Below, piece by piece: positions 7,241 to 13,257 of a DNA stretch of 16,689 nt. Made by a program: the position numbers and the translations under genes. Source of the stretch: CAYNGH01 sp964396845 (GTDB lineage: Bacteria; Vulcanimicrobiota; JAJTBE01; CAYNGH01); assembly GCA_964396845.1 (NCBI GenBank), contig CAYNGH010000067.1, positions 1 to 16,689 of the forward strand, in the 5' to 3' direction. Each line of letters begins with the position of its first letter. The first letter of the stretch is position 1. The notes under the pieces were generated by a model, which had not been told where the DNA came from, did no database searches, and worked only from the letters and a program-made list of their open reading frames with translations.

Positions 7241-7267
7241 TCAGAGGCCGGATTGACCGGCCTCTGA
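7241..7267. repeat. Perfect 11-bp hairpin between tRNA-Glu and tRNA-Val
   Basis: TCAGAGGCCGG (7241-7251) and CCGGCCTCTGA (7257-7267) are perfectly complementary with a 5-nt loop. It fills most of the spacer between the two tRNA genes and has no U-tract on either strand, so it is more likely a processing signal in the tRNA precursor than a terminator. Confidence 0.7.
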
Positions 7268-7279
7268 TATATTATTTAA

Positions 7280-7353
7280 TGACCCCGACGGGATTCGAAC
7301 CCGTGATCTTCACCTTGAAAGAGTGATGTCCTAGGCCGCTAGACGACGGGGCC
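7280..7353 (-). tRNA. tRNA-Glu (anticodon TTC)
   Basis: 74-nt cloverleaf. The acceptor GGCCCCG pairs with CGGGGTC (one G-U) and the discriminator is A. The anticodon stem TCACT/GGTGA encloses CTTTCAA, giving anticodon TTC, and the T loop is TTCGAAT. CCA is not encoded. It is the middle gene of the cluster. Confidence 0.95.
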
Positions 7354-7377
7354 AGACAATTCCTGATTCCGGTTGGA

Positions 7378-7449
7378 TGGGCCCACCCGGATTCGAACCA
7401 GGGACCGATCGGTTATGAGCCGACTGCTCTACCGCTGAGCTATGGGCCC
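7378..7449 (-). tRNA. tRNA with CAT anticodon (elongator Met or lysidine-modified Ile2)
   Basis: 72-nt cloverleaf. The acceptor GGGCCCA pairs perfectly with TGGGCCC and the discriminator is A. The D stem is GCTC/GAGC, the anticodon stem GTCGG/CCGAT with loop CTCATAA, and the T stem CCTGG/CCGGG. The C1-A72 mismatch of an initiator tRNA is absent, so it is not initiator Met. A CAT anticodon cannot by itself separate elongator Met from Ile2, whose C34 is converted to lysidine by TilS. It is first in the transcript, 20 bp after the -10 box. Confidence 0.93.
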
Positions 7450-7468
7450 TTGAGGTTTGTCGATGCAT

Positions 7469-7497
7469 ATTATAATAGAAAACCCTCCACAGGTCAA
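7469..7497 (-). promoter_or_regulatory. Strong sigma70 promoter of the tRNA cluster
   Basis: On the minus strand, TTGACC (7492-7497) and a perfect TATAAT (7469-7474) are separated by 17 nt. The -10 lies about 20 bp before the first tRNA, as expected for a stable-RNA promoter. Confidence 0.85.
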
Positions 7498-7686
7498 GCC
7501 CCACAGAAAATAAAAAGCAAAAAGTTTCTGGCCGGCACAAAAATATCAGAGCATGCGGTAATTCCATCAAAGGGGCAATCCCCTTGAAATCAGTCTTTTT
7601 AACGAAGCGGAAACAAAAACGAGAAAACCCCCGCAGACAGGTAAATTGTGGTTCAGGCAATTTTACAACGAAAAGGGGGGTTTCCA

Positions 7687-8325
7687 ATGCGAGAATATCA
7701 TAACACAGAAACACAAGTTTTGTCCACAGAGGAAATTGTCCAGCTGGTCGGATGGCTCCAAACCCGGAAGGGCAATCCCGCCGGCAGACGGGCAGGCAGA
7801 CGGGAAGAACATCAGGGAATCATACTGCTGGCACTCCGTTCAGGCCTGAGGGAAACGGAAATAGCCCGCCTGATGTGGCGGGATGTCCTCGTCGGGTCGG
7901 CCATCCGGCGCTGGGTGATACCCAGTCGGGCCAAGAAAGGCTCTCGGATGCCGGCTCTCATCTCTGATTCGGCGATGCGGTGTCTGGAGGCTCTGCCCCG
8001 CCGGGGAAAGTGTATTTTCGGCGGTGGAAGAGGAATATCCCGGCAGGCTGTCTGGCAGACGTGGAAAAGAATCCAGCTTGAACTCTGGAGGTGTCAAATA
8101 TACACTTTCCACAGCCTACGCCATACGGCAATCACAGAGATGTATCGAATGTGTCGGGACATAGAATTGACCCGGCAGTTCGCCCGGCATCGAAGCTACC
8201 AGACCACCCAGAGGTACATCCACCTGGTGGAGCGTGAGCGATGTATTGGAATGATGGAGAAAATAGAGTCACTGACAGAATCTGTCGTTGGCTCGATTCG
8301 AAGGAGGAAGGATGCCGTATCGTGA
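7687..8325 (+). CDS. Small tyrosine recombinase (catalytic domain only)
   Basis: 212 residues from the ATG at 7687, preceded by an AAGGGGGG purine run. It is a complete lambda-integrase-type catalytic domain: Arg I R55 (SGLRETEIARL), a beta-hairpin Lys at K83/K84, H142-x-x-R145 in FHSLRHT, H168 in FARH, and the nucleophile Tyr177 in QRYIHL. These enzymes cut and rejoin DNA through a 3'-phosphotyrosine link. The separate N-terminal core-binding domain of phage integrases and XerC/D (about 90 residues) is essentially missing; only about 40 residues precede the catalytic domain. The gene starts 240 bp upstream of the tRNA promoter side, next to a 110-bp palindrome, which suggests a mobile or resolvase-type element. 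Its stop overlaps the next gene by 14 nt. Whether it is still active is unknown. Confidence 0.9.
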   Translation: MREYHNTETQVLSTEEIVQLVGWLQTRKGNPAGRRAGRREEHQGIILLALRSGLRETEIARLMWRDVLVGSAIRRWVIPSRAKKGSRMPALISDSAMRCLEALPRRGKCIFGGGRGISRQAVWQTWKRIQLELWRCQIYTFHSLRHTAITEMYRMCRDIELTRQFARHRSYQTTQRYIHLVERERCIGMMEKIESLTESVVGSIRRRKDAVS

Positions 8326-8605
8326 CCCACGGAAGAAAACCGAATATCAGAGGAGCTATATGAGGCGATGGAGGGCCAGACAGCGCGGGGAAACCCCACC
8401 TGTGAGTCCCGCAGATGCCCCTGTGAGTCCTCCGGGAGGCTCTGTGAGTCCCCGGACACTCCTGAAGCAGGAACGAGTCCGCATACTGGCCCCGGAAGAC
8501 GCGCCTATTTCGTGGCAGGACTATTTCCCGCCAGAGTGGACACCCGCCCAGTGTGAGCGTCGTCGGGAGATACTGCGAAAGGATTTCATCCGGAGGAGGA
8601 GATAG
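8312..8605 (+). CDS. Small basic protein of unknown function, accessory-element type
   Basis: 97 residues from the ATG at 8312, preceded by GAAGGAGGAAGG; the in-frame TTG at 8288 is not needed. The N-terminal 30 residues are very basic (YMRRWRARQRG), a pattern common in small phage and plasmid proteins and suggestive of nucleic-acid binding. A low-complexity middle holds three xVSP repeats (PVSP, PVSP, SVSP), each from a CTGTGAGTCC repeat in the DNA. The C-terminus contains WQDYFPPEWTPAQCERRREIL and ends RRRR. It overlaps the recombinase gene by 14 nt, so the two are probably co-translated. I do not recognise a family. The basic and acidic halves suggest a small folded protein rather than noise, but a spurious ORF in GC-rich DNA cannot be excluded. 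Confidence 0.6.
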   Translation: MPYRDPRKKTEYQRSYMRRWRARQRGETPPVSPADAPVSPPGGSVSPRTLLKQERVRILAPEDAPISWQDYFPPEWTPAQCERRREILRKDFIRRRR

Positions 8606-8710
8606 GCCCGGCGGGGCTTCGCCCGGCCCACCGGACAGCCCGGCCAGACGGCCACGACACGAAAAAAGGGCCGGAGGCAAGCCCGGCCAAGCACCGAGCC
8701 CGGCCCACCG

Positions 8711-8820
8711 CCCCAACCTTGGATCGTCAAATGTGTGTTTGGCGCTTCGGCATCCAAGACAGCGAAGAATGAGCTATGGCCGAATCGCCAAACTCCATAT
8801 TTGGCGAACCAAGGTTGGGG
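8711..8820. repeat. 110-bp imperfect palindrome (two nested stems) in the recombinase island
   Basis: The outer arms at 8711-8735 and 8796-8820 are 25 bp with three mismatches; the first 12 bp (CCCCAACCTTGG/CCAAGGTTGGGG) are perfect. An inner stem follows: 8737-8753 pairs with 8776-8793, with one mismatch and one extra base. The central loop is about 22 nt. It lies between two convergent small genes (stops at 8605 and 8841). A long folded stem with mismatches and bulges next to a tyrosine recombinase recalls integron attC or other single-strand attachment sites. However, the outer sites (CCCCAAC and GTTGGGG) miss the RYYYAAC/GTTRRRY consensus at one base each. A bidirectional terminator or structured RNA is the alternative. 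Confidence 0.75.
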
Positions 8821-8840
8821 TGGTCATTGGCCCTGTCCCC

Positions 8841-8981
8841 TCACGGCGGGGGAGTTCCAGCCTGACCCGGAGGAACCCAGAGGAGCTGTCGTATCCAGAG
8901 AGTCCAAGTCAGTTCCCATTCCTCTGACCCCTCGCAGAATACCTCCACGGTGTTTTCATCCTGATAGAGCCTGAATATCAT
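8841..8981 (-). CDS. Possible 46-residue Trp-rich small protein
   Basis: Minus-strand ATG at 8981 with AGAGGAAA upstream; stop at 8841. The product begins MIFRLYQDENTVEVFCEGSE and is rich in Trp, Glu and Leu, with a Pro-rich end. It is amphipathic and acidic, unlike random GC-rich translation products. TATAAT-like sequence lies upstream near 9015-9035. The gene converges on the 110-bp palindrome. No family is recognised. It is reported because codon content and the ribosome site look real in a stretch otherwise without genes, but the evidence is modest. Confidence 0.4.
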   Translation of the reverse strand: MIFRLYQDENTVEVFCEGSEEWELTWTLWIRQLLWVPPGQAGTPPP

Positions 8982-9035
8982 TCGTCGTTTCCTCTTCGTT
9001 CTTTCGGCGTAGTTCTATCTATATTATATATTATA

Positions 9036-9086
9036 GGATACTGATGTATCCCTACGGTAGGGAGAGGGGCCGTCGCCCCGGCTCCC
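9036..9086. repeat. Three adjacent dyads/hairpins
   Basis: GGATAC-TGAT-GTATCC at 9036-9051 is followed by CCCTAC-G-GTAGGG (9050-9062). Next comes a double stem: GGGAG 9060-9064 with CTCCC 9082-9086, and GGGGC 9066-9070 with GCCCC 9075-9079. Together they form almost continuous secondary structure. The 9087-9218 stretch holds one more short hairpin, CGGGC-GAA-GCCCG (9162-9174), and no convincing gene. Confidence 0.6.
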
Positions 9087-9218
9087 GGACTGGGGAACAC
9101 CGATGACCTGACGGGGCTGGAAACTCGAATGCCACCATCCCCATATTTTCCCCCTGAACACCGGGCGAAGCCCGAAAAAAAAGCCCGGCCAGCCGAACAG
9201 CCCGACACGGAGGAACCC

Positions 9219-9239
9219 CGGGGCGAAGCCCCGCTTTTT
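9219..9239 (+). terminator. Intrinsic terminator-like hairpin
   Basis: CGGGGC-GAA-GCCCCG (9219-9233) is followed by CTTTTT. The stem and U-tract fit a rho-independent terminator on the plus strand. The same GAA-loop hairpin theme occurs at 9162-9174 and near 8613-8625, so it may instead be a dispersed palindromic repeat. Confidence 0.55.
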
Positions 9240-9266
9240 CCCCGGTATCGAACACCGGGGAAAAAG
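9234..9266. repeat. Perfect 13-bp inverted repeat
   Basis: CTTTTTCCCCGGT (9234-9246) and ACCGGGGAAAAAG (9254-9266) are perfect complements with a 7-nt loop. The left arm shares the U-tract of the preceding hairpin, so the two structures are mutually exclusive in RNA, an arrangement seen in attenuators. Confidence 0.65.
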
Positions 9267-9295
9267 ACCTTGGGGGGGGATACGAATGTTCCCTC

Positions 9296-9324
9296 TTGTT
9301 AGTCCTTTCTTAATCTGTTATAGT
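9296..9324 (+). promoter_or_regulatory. Predicted promoter for the winged-helix gene
   Basis: TTGTTA (9296-9301) and TATAGT (9319-9324) have exactly 17 nt between them. It lies just after the hairpin cluster and about 65-90 bp before the candidate starts of the next gene. Confidence 0.45.
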
Positions 9325-9411
9325 ATTTTTATATTCAATATCTGGAGATGGCAGTCTATAAACAAGAGTGCTAAGTCCAGAATATAGATGCTGTTGAAAG
9401 GATGTGGAAAA

Positions 9412-9792
9412 GTGTTAGAAATTGTAAAAGGAGAAGGGGGATGGGCTCCCCCGGTGGAGGACTACGGATGGACGAAAGTTCCGTATTGTGTGATGGTGGA
9501 TGGTAGATTGGATGCAGGCCCGAAGATGCTACTGATACTTATTATGTCTTATTCGCACGACGGATTAACTTGGGTCGGCACTAATGTTCTCGCGCAAAAC
9601 CTCAGCGCAGGGAAAAGCACTATAGCCAAATGGCTAAACGAACTGGAAGAAAAAAAATACATCAGACGAAAAACACAATGGGTGCCGAAACTGTGCAGGA
9701 AACTCAGGATAATTGACTGTCGGGAAACGTGGCTCCGCGCACTCGAAGTGGCTACAGACCCAGAATTGTCAATCTTTTTAACGATATTTTAA
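9412..9792 (+). CDS. Winged-helix protein resembling HTH_36-type phage/plasmid replication proteins
   Basis: 126 residues if it starts at the GTG at 9412, which has GAAAGGA 9 nt upstream; the ATG at 9388 is in frame but lacks a ribosome site. The recognisable part (about 25-90) reads as a winged helix: a segment YGWTKVPYCV, then helices around LLILIMSYSHDGLTWVGTNV, a recognition helix in SAGKSTIAKWLNELEEKKYI, and a basic wing RRKTQWVPK. This pattern is typical of the HTH_36 domain at the N-terminus of phage and plasmid replication initiators, where GLTWVG/STIAKWL resembles the S-x-x-T-L-A-K-x-L core. The C-terminal replication domain is absent, so it may be a truncated remnant or a small transcription regulator. 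It sits in the recombinase island. Confidence 0.6.
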   Translation: MLEIVKGEGGWAPPVEDYGWTKVPYCVMVDGRLDAGPKMLLILIMSYSHDGLTWVGTNVLAQNLSAGKSTIAKWLNELEEKKYIRRKTQWVPKLCRKLRIIDCRETWLRALEVATDPELSIFLTIF

Positions 9793-9810
9793 CGAAATGT
9801 TAAAATCGTT
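9780..9810. repeat. Inverted repeat overlapping the end of the winged-helix gene
   Basis: AACGATATTTTAAC and GTTAAAATCGTT pair apart from a two-base bulge, with a 5-nt loop. The AT-rich stem could be a weak terminator or mark the right border of the island. DNA after it (9811-9907) is strongly AT-rich with no gene seen. Confidence 0.4.
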
Positions 9811-9907
9811 TCCCTTCATTAACATTTGATCTGGCAAGATAATTAATTTTATTTTTTCGATGATATCGGACTTTCCGCAAATATAAAAAATTTTTTTAAA
9901 AGATTAT

Positions 9908-9936
9908 TTGACTAACATTATTACTGGGAATATAAT
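9908..9936 (+). promoter_or_regulatory. Strong sigma70 promoter of the Gly/Asn/Tyr-rich protein gene
   Basis: TTGACT (9908-9913), a 17-nt spacer and a perfect TATAAT (9931-9936). The inferred start near 9943 gives a leader of about 85 nt. A second TTGACA at about 9964 has no good -10. Confidence 0.7.
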
Positions 9937-10028
9937 TATTTTAACAGTAAGAGGCGCAGGCCCTTGACAGTTGTATCATATGTCGTGAAAAGGGATCTGA
10001 AACCAAAATGTTTAGGAGGAGCTAAAGT

Positions 10029-10616
10029 ATGATCGGAATAGGCAATCAGGTGGCAATGGGGAAAATGCTGGAAACAGGACAGCATCAGAATCTTCAATAT
10101 GGTGCCTGGGGCAACCAGGGATTCAGCAATGTCAACAACTGGAACGGGGTCAATATCGGCTACAGTGCAGATTTTCCAGTAGGCCTCAACTACGGCTTTG
10201 GCTCCCTTACCACTGCTTACCCTGCGGCAATGGAAAAAATGAATATTACCGGTGCTGAAACATCAATGCTTTATGGCCAGATGGGCAACAACGCCCTGAA
10301 CACAGTATCGCACCTTATGGGTACACAGCTTCCCATGGTGGCGGATCATCCCTTTGGCACCAACATCGGTTATGCACACCCCACGCCCCAGATGGGCTAC
10401 AACAGCCTTACCAGTGTTGCCAACAACTTTATGGGTTATCCCACTCAGTTTGGAGTGGCCCAGTCACCAACCCTGGGAATCGGCCAGAGGCTTCCCAGTT
10501 ATACCACTTCAACCTTTGACAATCATGTGGCCGCCAGTTATAATCCCTTTACCAGCATGAACAACTACTATCAGGCACCTGCCTTCATGAACTTCGGTAT
10601 GGCCATGGCCATGTAA
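10029..10616 (+). CDS. Unrecognised Gly/Asn/Tyr/Met-rich repeat protein
   Basis: 195 residues, with AGGAGGAGC upstream of the ATG. No family is recognised. Composition is striking: rich in Gly, Asn, Tyr, Met, Gln, Thr, Ser and Pro; very poor in Lys and Arg; only one Cys-free low-charge chain. There is no signal peptide or membrane helix. Three imperfect repeats are visible: WGNQGFSNVNNWNGVNIGY (about 27-45), MGNNALNTVSHLMG (about 85-98) and MGYNSLTSVANNFMG (about 121-135), giving a core G-x-N-x-L-x-x-V-x-x-x-M-G. It has its own strong promoter and a strong terminator, so it is a monocistronic unit made at high level. This suggests a structural, aggregating or phase-separating protein, or a surface or appendage component, but no function can be assigned. 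Confidence 0.8.
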   Translation: MIGIGNQVAMGKMLETGQHQNLQYGAWGNQGFSNVNNWNGVNIGYSADFPVGLNYGFGSLTTAYPAAMEKMNITGAETSMLYGQMGNNALNTVSHLMGTQLPMVADHPFGTNIGYAHPTPQMGYNSLTSVANNFMGYPTQFGVAQSPTLGIGQRLPSYTTSTFDNHVAASYNPFTSMNNYYQAPAFMNFGMAMAM

Positions 10617-10643
10617 TTGCAGGAAATAATCATAGTTTAAAAG

Positions 10644-10669
10644 AAAAGGGAAGTAAACTTCCCTTTTTT
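10644..10669 (+). terminator. Strong intrinsic terminator
   Basis: AAAAGGGAAG (10644-10653), loop TAAA and CTTCCCTTTT (10658-10667), running into a six-T tract. It lies 28 bp after the preceding stop. Confidence 0.9.
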
Positions 10670-10680
10670 ATTTTCTCATA

Positions 10681-10711
10681 CACAGGGGTGCTCCCGGAGA
10701 AAACCCCTGTG
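10681..10711. repeat. 9-bp hairpin before the zinc-ribbon protein gene
   Basis: CACAGGGGT (10681-10689) pairs perfectly with ACCCCTGTG (10703-10711) over a 13-nt loop. It sits 12 bp after the terminator and 37 bp before the next start, with no U-tract. It could be an operator or leader structure of the downstream gene. Confidence 0.45.
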
Positions 10712-10747
10712 GCTTTAACTGGTGTCAAGAAATAAGGAGCCTTGGAT

Positions 10748-12685
10748 ATGATTATTGTCTATGCCCCTCAAATAAAACGATTGATTGATGCAGGTGTTGC
10801 CTATTCTCAGGACAACCTGGAGCAAGAAGAGCTTCAGCAGATAAGAGATCAGGCCCTGGATTTCTCCCAGAAGGCTCTGGATAGATTTCTCCATCGAACC
10901 CGGTCCAGGGTACATGACCAGGTCACCGACGAAATATTTGCCATACTTCTGGAAAATCTTCAACGGCGCATCAGCACTATTAAAGCCATGGATGAGATCC
11001 TGTCCCAGGGGGATACGGAGCTTTTTATCACCATGCTTAAAAAGGTGGAAGATATATCCTTCGATATATTCGGAATCGGAATAACTTTTGCGGAAAAGCT
11101 CAAAGAGTTCCCACAGCTTTCTCCACTGCCGGTCTTCGACGACTTCCTGAAGCTAATCCAGAATATAATCGACGGCCACGAGGAGCCATATCACATAGGA
11201 AAGCGGATGGAGTTCATCAAAAACAGCGCTCAGTCCCTGGCGGTGGATCACGCCCGATTCACCACTTATTATCCTGATGAAACCCGTTTGGGACGGGATT
11301 TTCAGACTGCCCTGGAACAACTGGAGAAGGCTCTTTTAACCATCAGGGATGCAGGGGAATCCGGGGATATCTCGCCCCTGGCCGAGGCTGTGACACAGGC
11401 TTCCGAGGCAACCACCGCCATTGACGGATATTTGAAGGAGATCAGTCAGATTCGCACAAGCCGGGGAAAATCTTCCAACTCCGTGGTGGATGATTTCCTT
11501 CATGTTGCAGAAGGTTATTCTGCGGGACGTTTCACCCAGGAGCAGTTTATGGAGGAGCTTCGCCGGATAGATGACTATGCGGGGATGTTGTTTTCTTCCA
11601 TTGATGATTTTCGAAATGATAATCTGGTGAACATCTCCACCGATGAGGAGTTCACCGCCATATTTTCCAGGCAGAAAAGTGAACTTTCCGCCCTGATACA
11701 GAAGATATCGGCGATTCATCCCAATTTTCCTGATTTTTCCACTAATACCCGTCAACTGGCCGATGGTATCCAGAGTCTTCTCAAGAATCAGCAGGAATAT
11801 GTAAAAAAAGCAGCTCAACGGGTGGATATGACCTCCATGCCTTCCATGTCGGAGCTTCAGCAGGCCATAGTAGGGGTCTATCGGGATGTTGTTACCTTTA
11901 CAACTCTGGAAAACCTTCTCATTCTGACGATGCAACGGTTTCAGTCCCTGTATCAGCGCCTCAAGAAACTACCCGAAGGGGTTGACCAGTTAGATGATTT
12001 AAAAAAATCTCTGGCCCGAATGCTGGAAGGCCTGTCGGTTACCAGTTCATTTTTCCTGTCCCACGACAGGACCCGACTGTCCAAGGGGCTGGAGATTCTG
12101 GAGAGTAATTACGATAAAATTGCTGCAGCAGAAGAAATGATTGCCAATTATGAACAGATAGGCACTGCCAAGGAATGCGTCAGCTGTGGATTCCGCAATC
12201 TGCCCGATGCGCCGGGATGCAAGAAATGCGGGGCCAAACTCCCCGATGCGGCGCCACCGGGATTGGATCGGTTTGAAATGGTAGCAGAAGAACACGGGGC
12301 CACCATGATTCGGTCTGCGTCCTTTGTGATGAGGGAAGTGGAGATACTGGAAAATCTCATCCGGGCCCTGGAAAAAGGTGAAGATGTGGGGGAAGCTGTC
12401 CGTGCCTTCATTGAAGTTTTTACCATCAAGATAAATGAAACCCTCATGCGAAATGAATTTCTGATCCTGCCCATTGTGGAGGCCAATCCTGAGGATCAGT
12501 ATCTTGCGGTTTATTATGACAACTTTGTTTCCACCATGGAGTTGTTCCGGCAGGCAGCCAACGAGGTTTCTCTGTTTTTGATCTTCCGGAATGTGGAACA
12601 TCTTAGAAAAGGTCTTTCCCAGGTGAAACAGGCCCAGCACGAAATGGCGGAGCTTACGGAACACCTGCAGCATGCCCTGGGATAA
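10748..12685 (+). CDS. Large helical protein with a central-to-C-terminal zinc ribbon, function unknown
   Basis: 645 residues from the ATG at 10748; AAGGAG lies 8 nt upstream, which rejects the in-frame TTG at 10742. It is nearly all alpha-helical, with heptad-like stretches (for example 22-60 and about 200-240) and no membrane helices or signal peptide, so cytoplasmic. At 477-494 there is a zinc ribbon, CVSCG then 10 residues between inner cysteines, then CKKCG, with the same CxxC-x10-CxxC spacing as in the kinase-SNF2 fusion. Two helical blocks flank it: one before, and one after about 510 containing a repeated-looking QAANEVSLFLIF segment. No enzyme motif is seen. It could be a scaffold or a zinc-dependent assembly protein. 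It is followed closely by a lipoprotein, with the scaffold gap between, so operon structure is uncertain. Not recognised as any named family. Confidence 0.85.
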   Translation: MIIVYAPQIKRLIDAGVAYSQDNLEQEELQQIRDQALDFSQKALDRFLHRTRSRVHDQVTDEIFAILLENLQRRISTIKAMDEILSQGDTELFITMLKKVEDISFDIFGIGITFAEKLKEFPQLSPLPVFDDFLKLIQNIIDGHEEPYHIGKRMEFIKNSAQSLAVDHARFTTYYPDETRLGRDFQTALEQLEKALLTIRDAGESGDISPLAEAVTQASEATTAIDGYLKEISQIRTSRGKSSNSVVDDFLHVAEGYSAGRFTQEQFMEELRRIDDYAGMLFSSIDDFRNDNLVNISTDEEFTAIFSRQKSELSALIQKISAIHPNFPDFSTNTRQLADGIQSLLKNQQEYVKKAAQRVDMTSMPSMSELQQAIVGVYRDVVTFTTLENLLILTMQRFQSLYQRLKKLPEGVDQLDDLKKSLARMLEGLSVTSSFFLSHDRTRLSKGLEILESNYDKIAAAEEMIANYEQIGTAKECVSCGFRNLPDAPGCKKCGAKLPDAAPPGLDRFEMVAEEHGATMIRSASFVMREVEILENLIRALEKGEDVGEAVRAFIEVFTIKINETLMRNEFLILPIVEANPEDQYLAVYYDNFVSTMELFRQAANEVSLFLIFRNVEHLRKGLSQVKQAQHEMAELTEHLQHALG

Positions 12686-12761
12686 TCCCCTTATATGCCA
12701 TATCAAAAGGATGTTTCCAGATCTTGTCAAACTTATTGTTGTCAAAATTATTCAACAATAT

Positions 12762-12771
12762 NNNNNNNNNN
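12762..12771. other. Assembly gap (10 N)
   Basis: Ten N mark a scaffold join of unknown true length. They remove the DNA just before the lipoprotein start, including its ribosome-binding site, and more sequence may be missing here. Confidence 1.
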
Positions 12772-12773
12772 TC

Positions 12774-13193
12774 ATGAAACAAAAGGTCTTAATTATCCTT
12801 CTTTGCCTTGTGGTAATTGCATTTTGTTCCTGCGCAAAAAAGGCACCGCCTCCCAGTGAGGTTTTTCAATCCACCATGAGAAGCCTGGCAACGGGAAACG
12901 CCAATGATGCCTGGGAAAATATCTCCACATCATCCAGGGCAAGATTCCATTCAAAAGATCAGTTCACGGCGATTCTGGCGGGCACCTTGGCCACTACCGA
13001 TGTAAAGTCCACAATAGAAGCCATCGAAATAATCAACGAATCCATTGAAAACGGCAAGGCACTGTTGACCATCCAGTATCCCTGCCCCGAGTCTGAAGAC
13101 GGCTTGAAGAAAAGGGACATTGAATGCGTCAGGGAAGGAAACGCCTGGAAAATCAATATATCGGAATTAGTTGACGATATTATGGATGCCTGA
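12774..13193 (+). CDS. Small lipoprotein with DUF4878/NTF2-like domain
   Basis: 139 residues from the ATG two bases after the N run. The signal peptide MKQKVLIILLCLVVIAF leads to Cys18 and Cys20 (FCSCAKK), so it is likely acylated at one of these after signal peptidase II cleavage; a near-consensus lipobox precedes both. The mature part begins with a Pro-rich linker (APPPSEVF), then a roughly 110-residue domain with a helical start (MRSLATGNANDAWENIS, SKDQFTAIL) and beta strands (KALLTIQYPC, AWKINI). This layout matches small DUF4878/NTF2-like lipoproteins of unknown role. It is likely anchored in the outer or cytoplasmic membrane. The start could lie further upstream if the gap hides coding sequence, but the signal peptide argues for this ATG. 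Confidence 0.8.
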   Translation: MKQKVLIILLCLVVIAFCSCAKKAPPPSEVFQSTMRSLATGNANDAWENISTSSRARFHSKDQFTAILAGTLATTDVKSTIEAIEIINESIENGKALLTIQYPCPESEDGLKKRDIECVREGNAWKINISELVDDIMDA

Positions 13194-13257
13194 TTCAACA
13201 GGTGCTACAATCCGGCTGTGCCGGTGGGTTTGATTTAAATCGGCGAAGCCCTCGTTG

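Noticed and set aside
7331..7714. 127-residue minus-strand ORF
   Set aside because: It runs through two tRNA genes and their promoter.
8711..8820. Canonical integron attC site
   Set aside because: The outer core sites differ from RYYYAAC/GTTRRRY at the conserved purine/pyrimidine ends, and the recombinase is shorter than IntI and shows no recognisable IntI insert. Kept only as attC-like.
8735..8974. Plus-strand ORFs across the palindrome region
   Set aside because: No ribosome sites, Pro/Arg-rich composition, and they cross the arms of the 110-bp inverted repeat.
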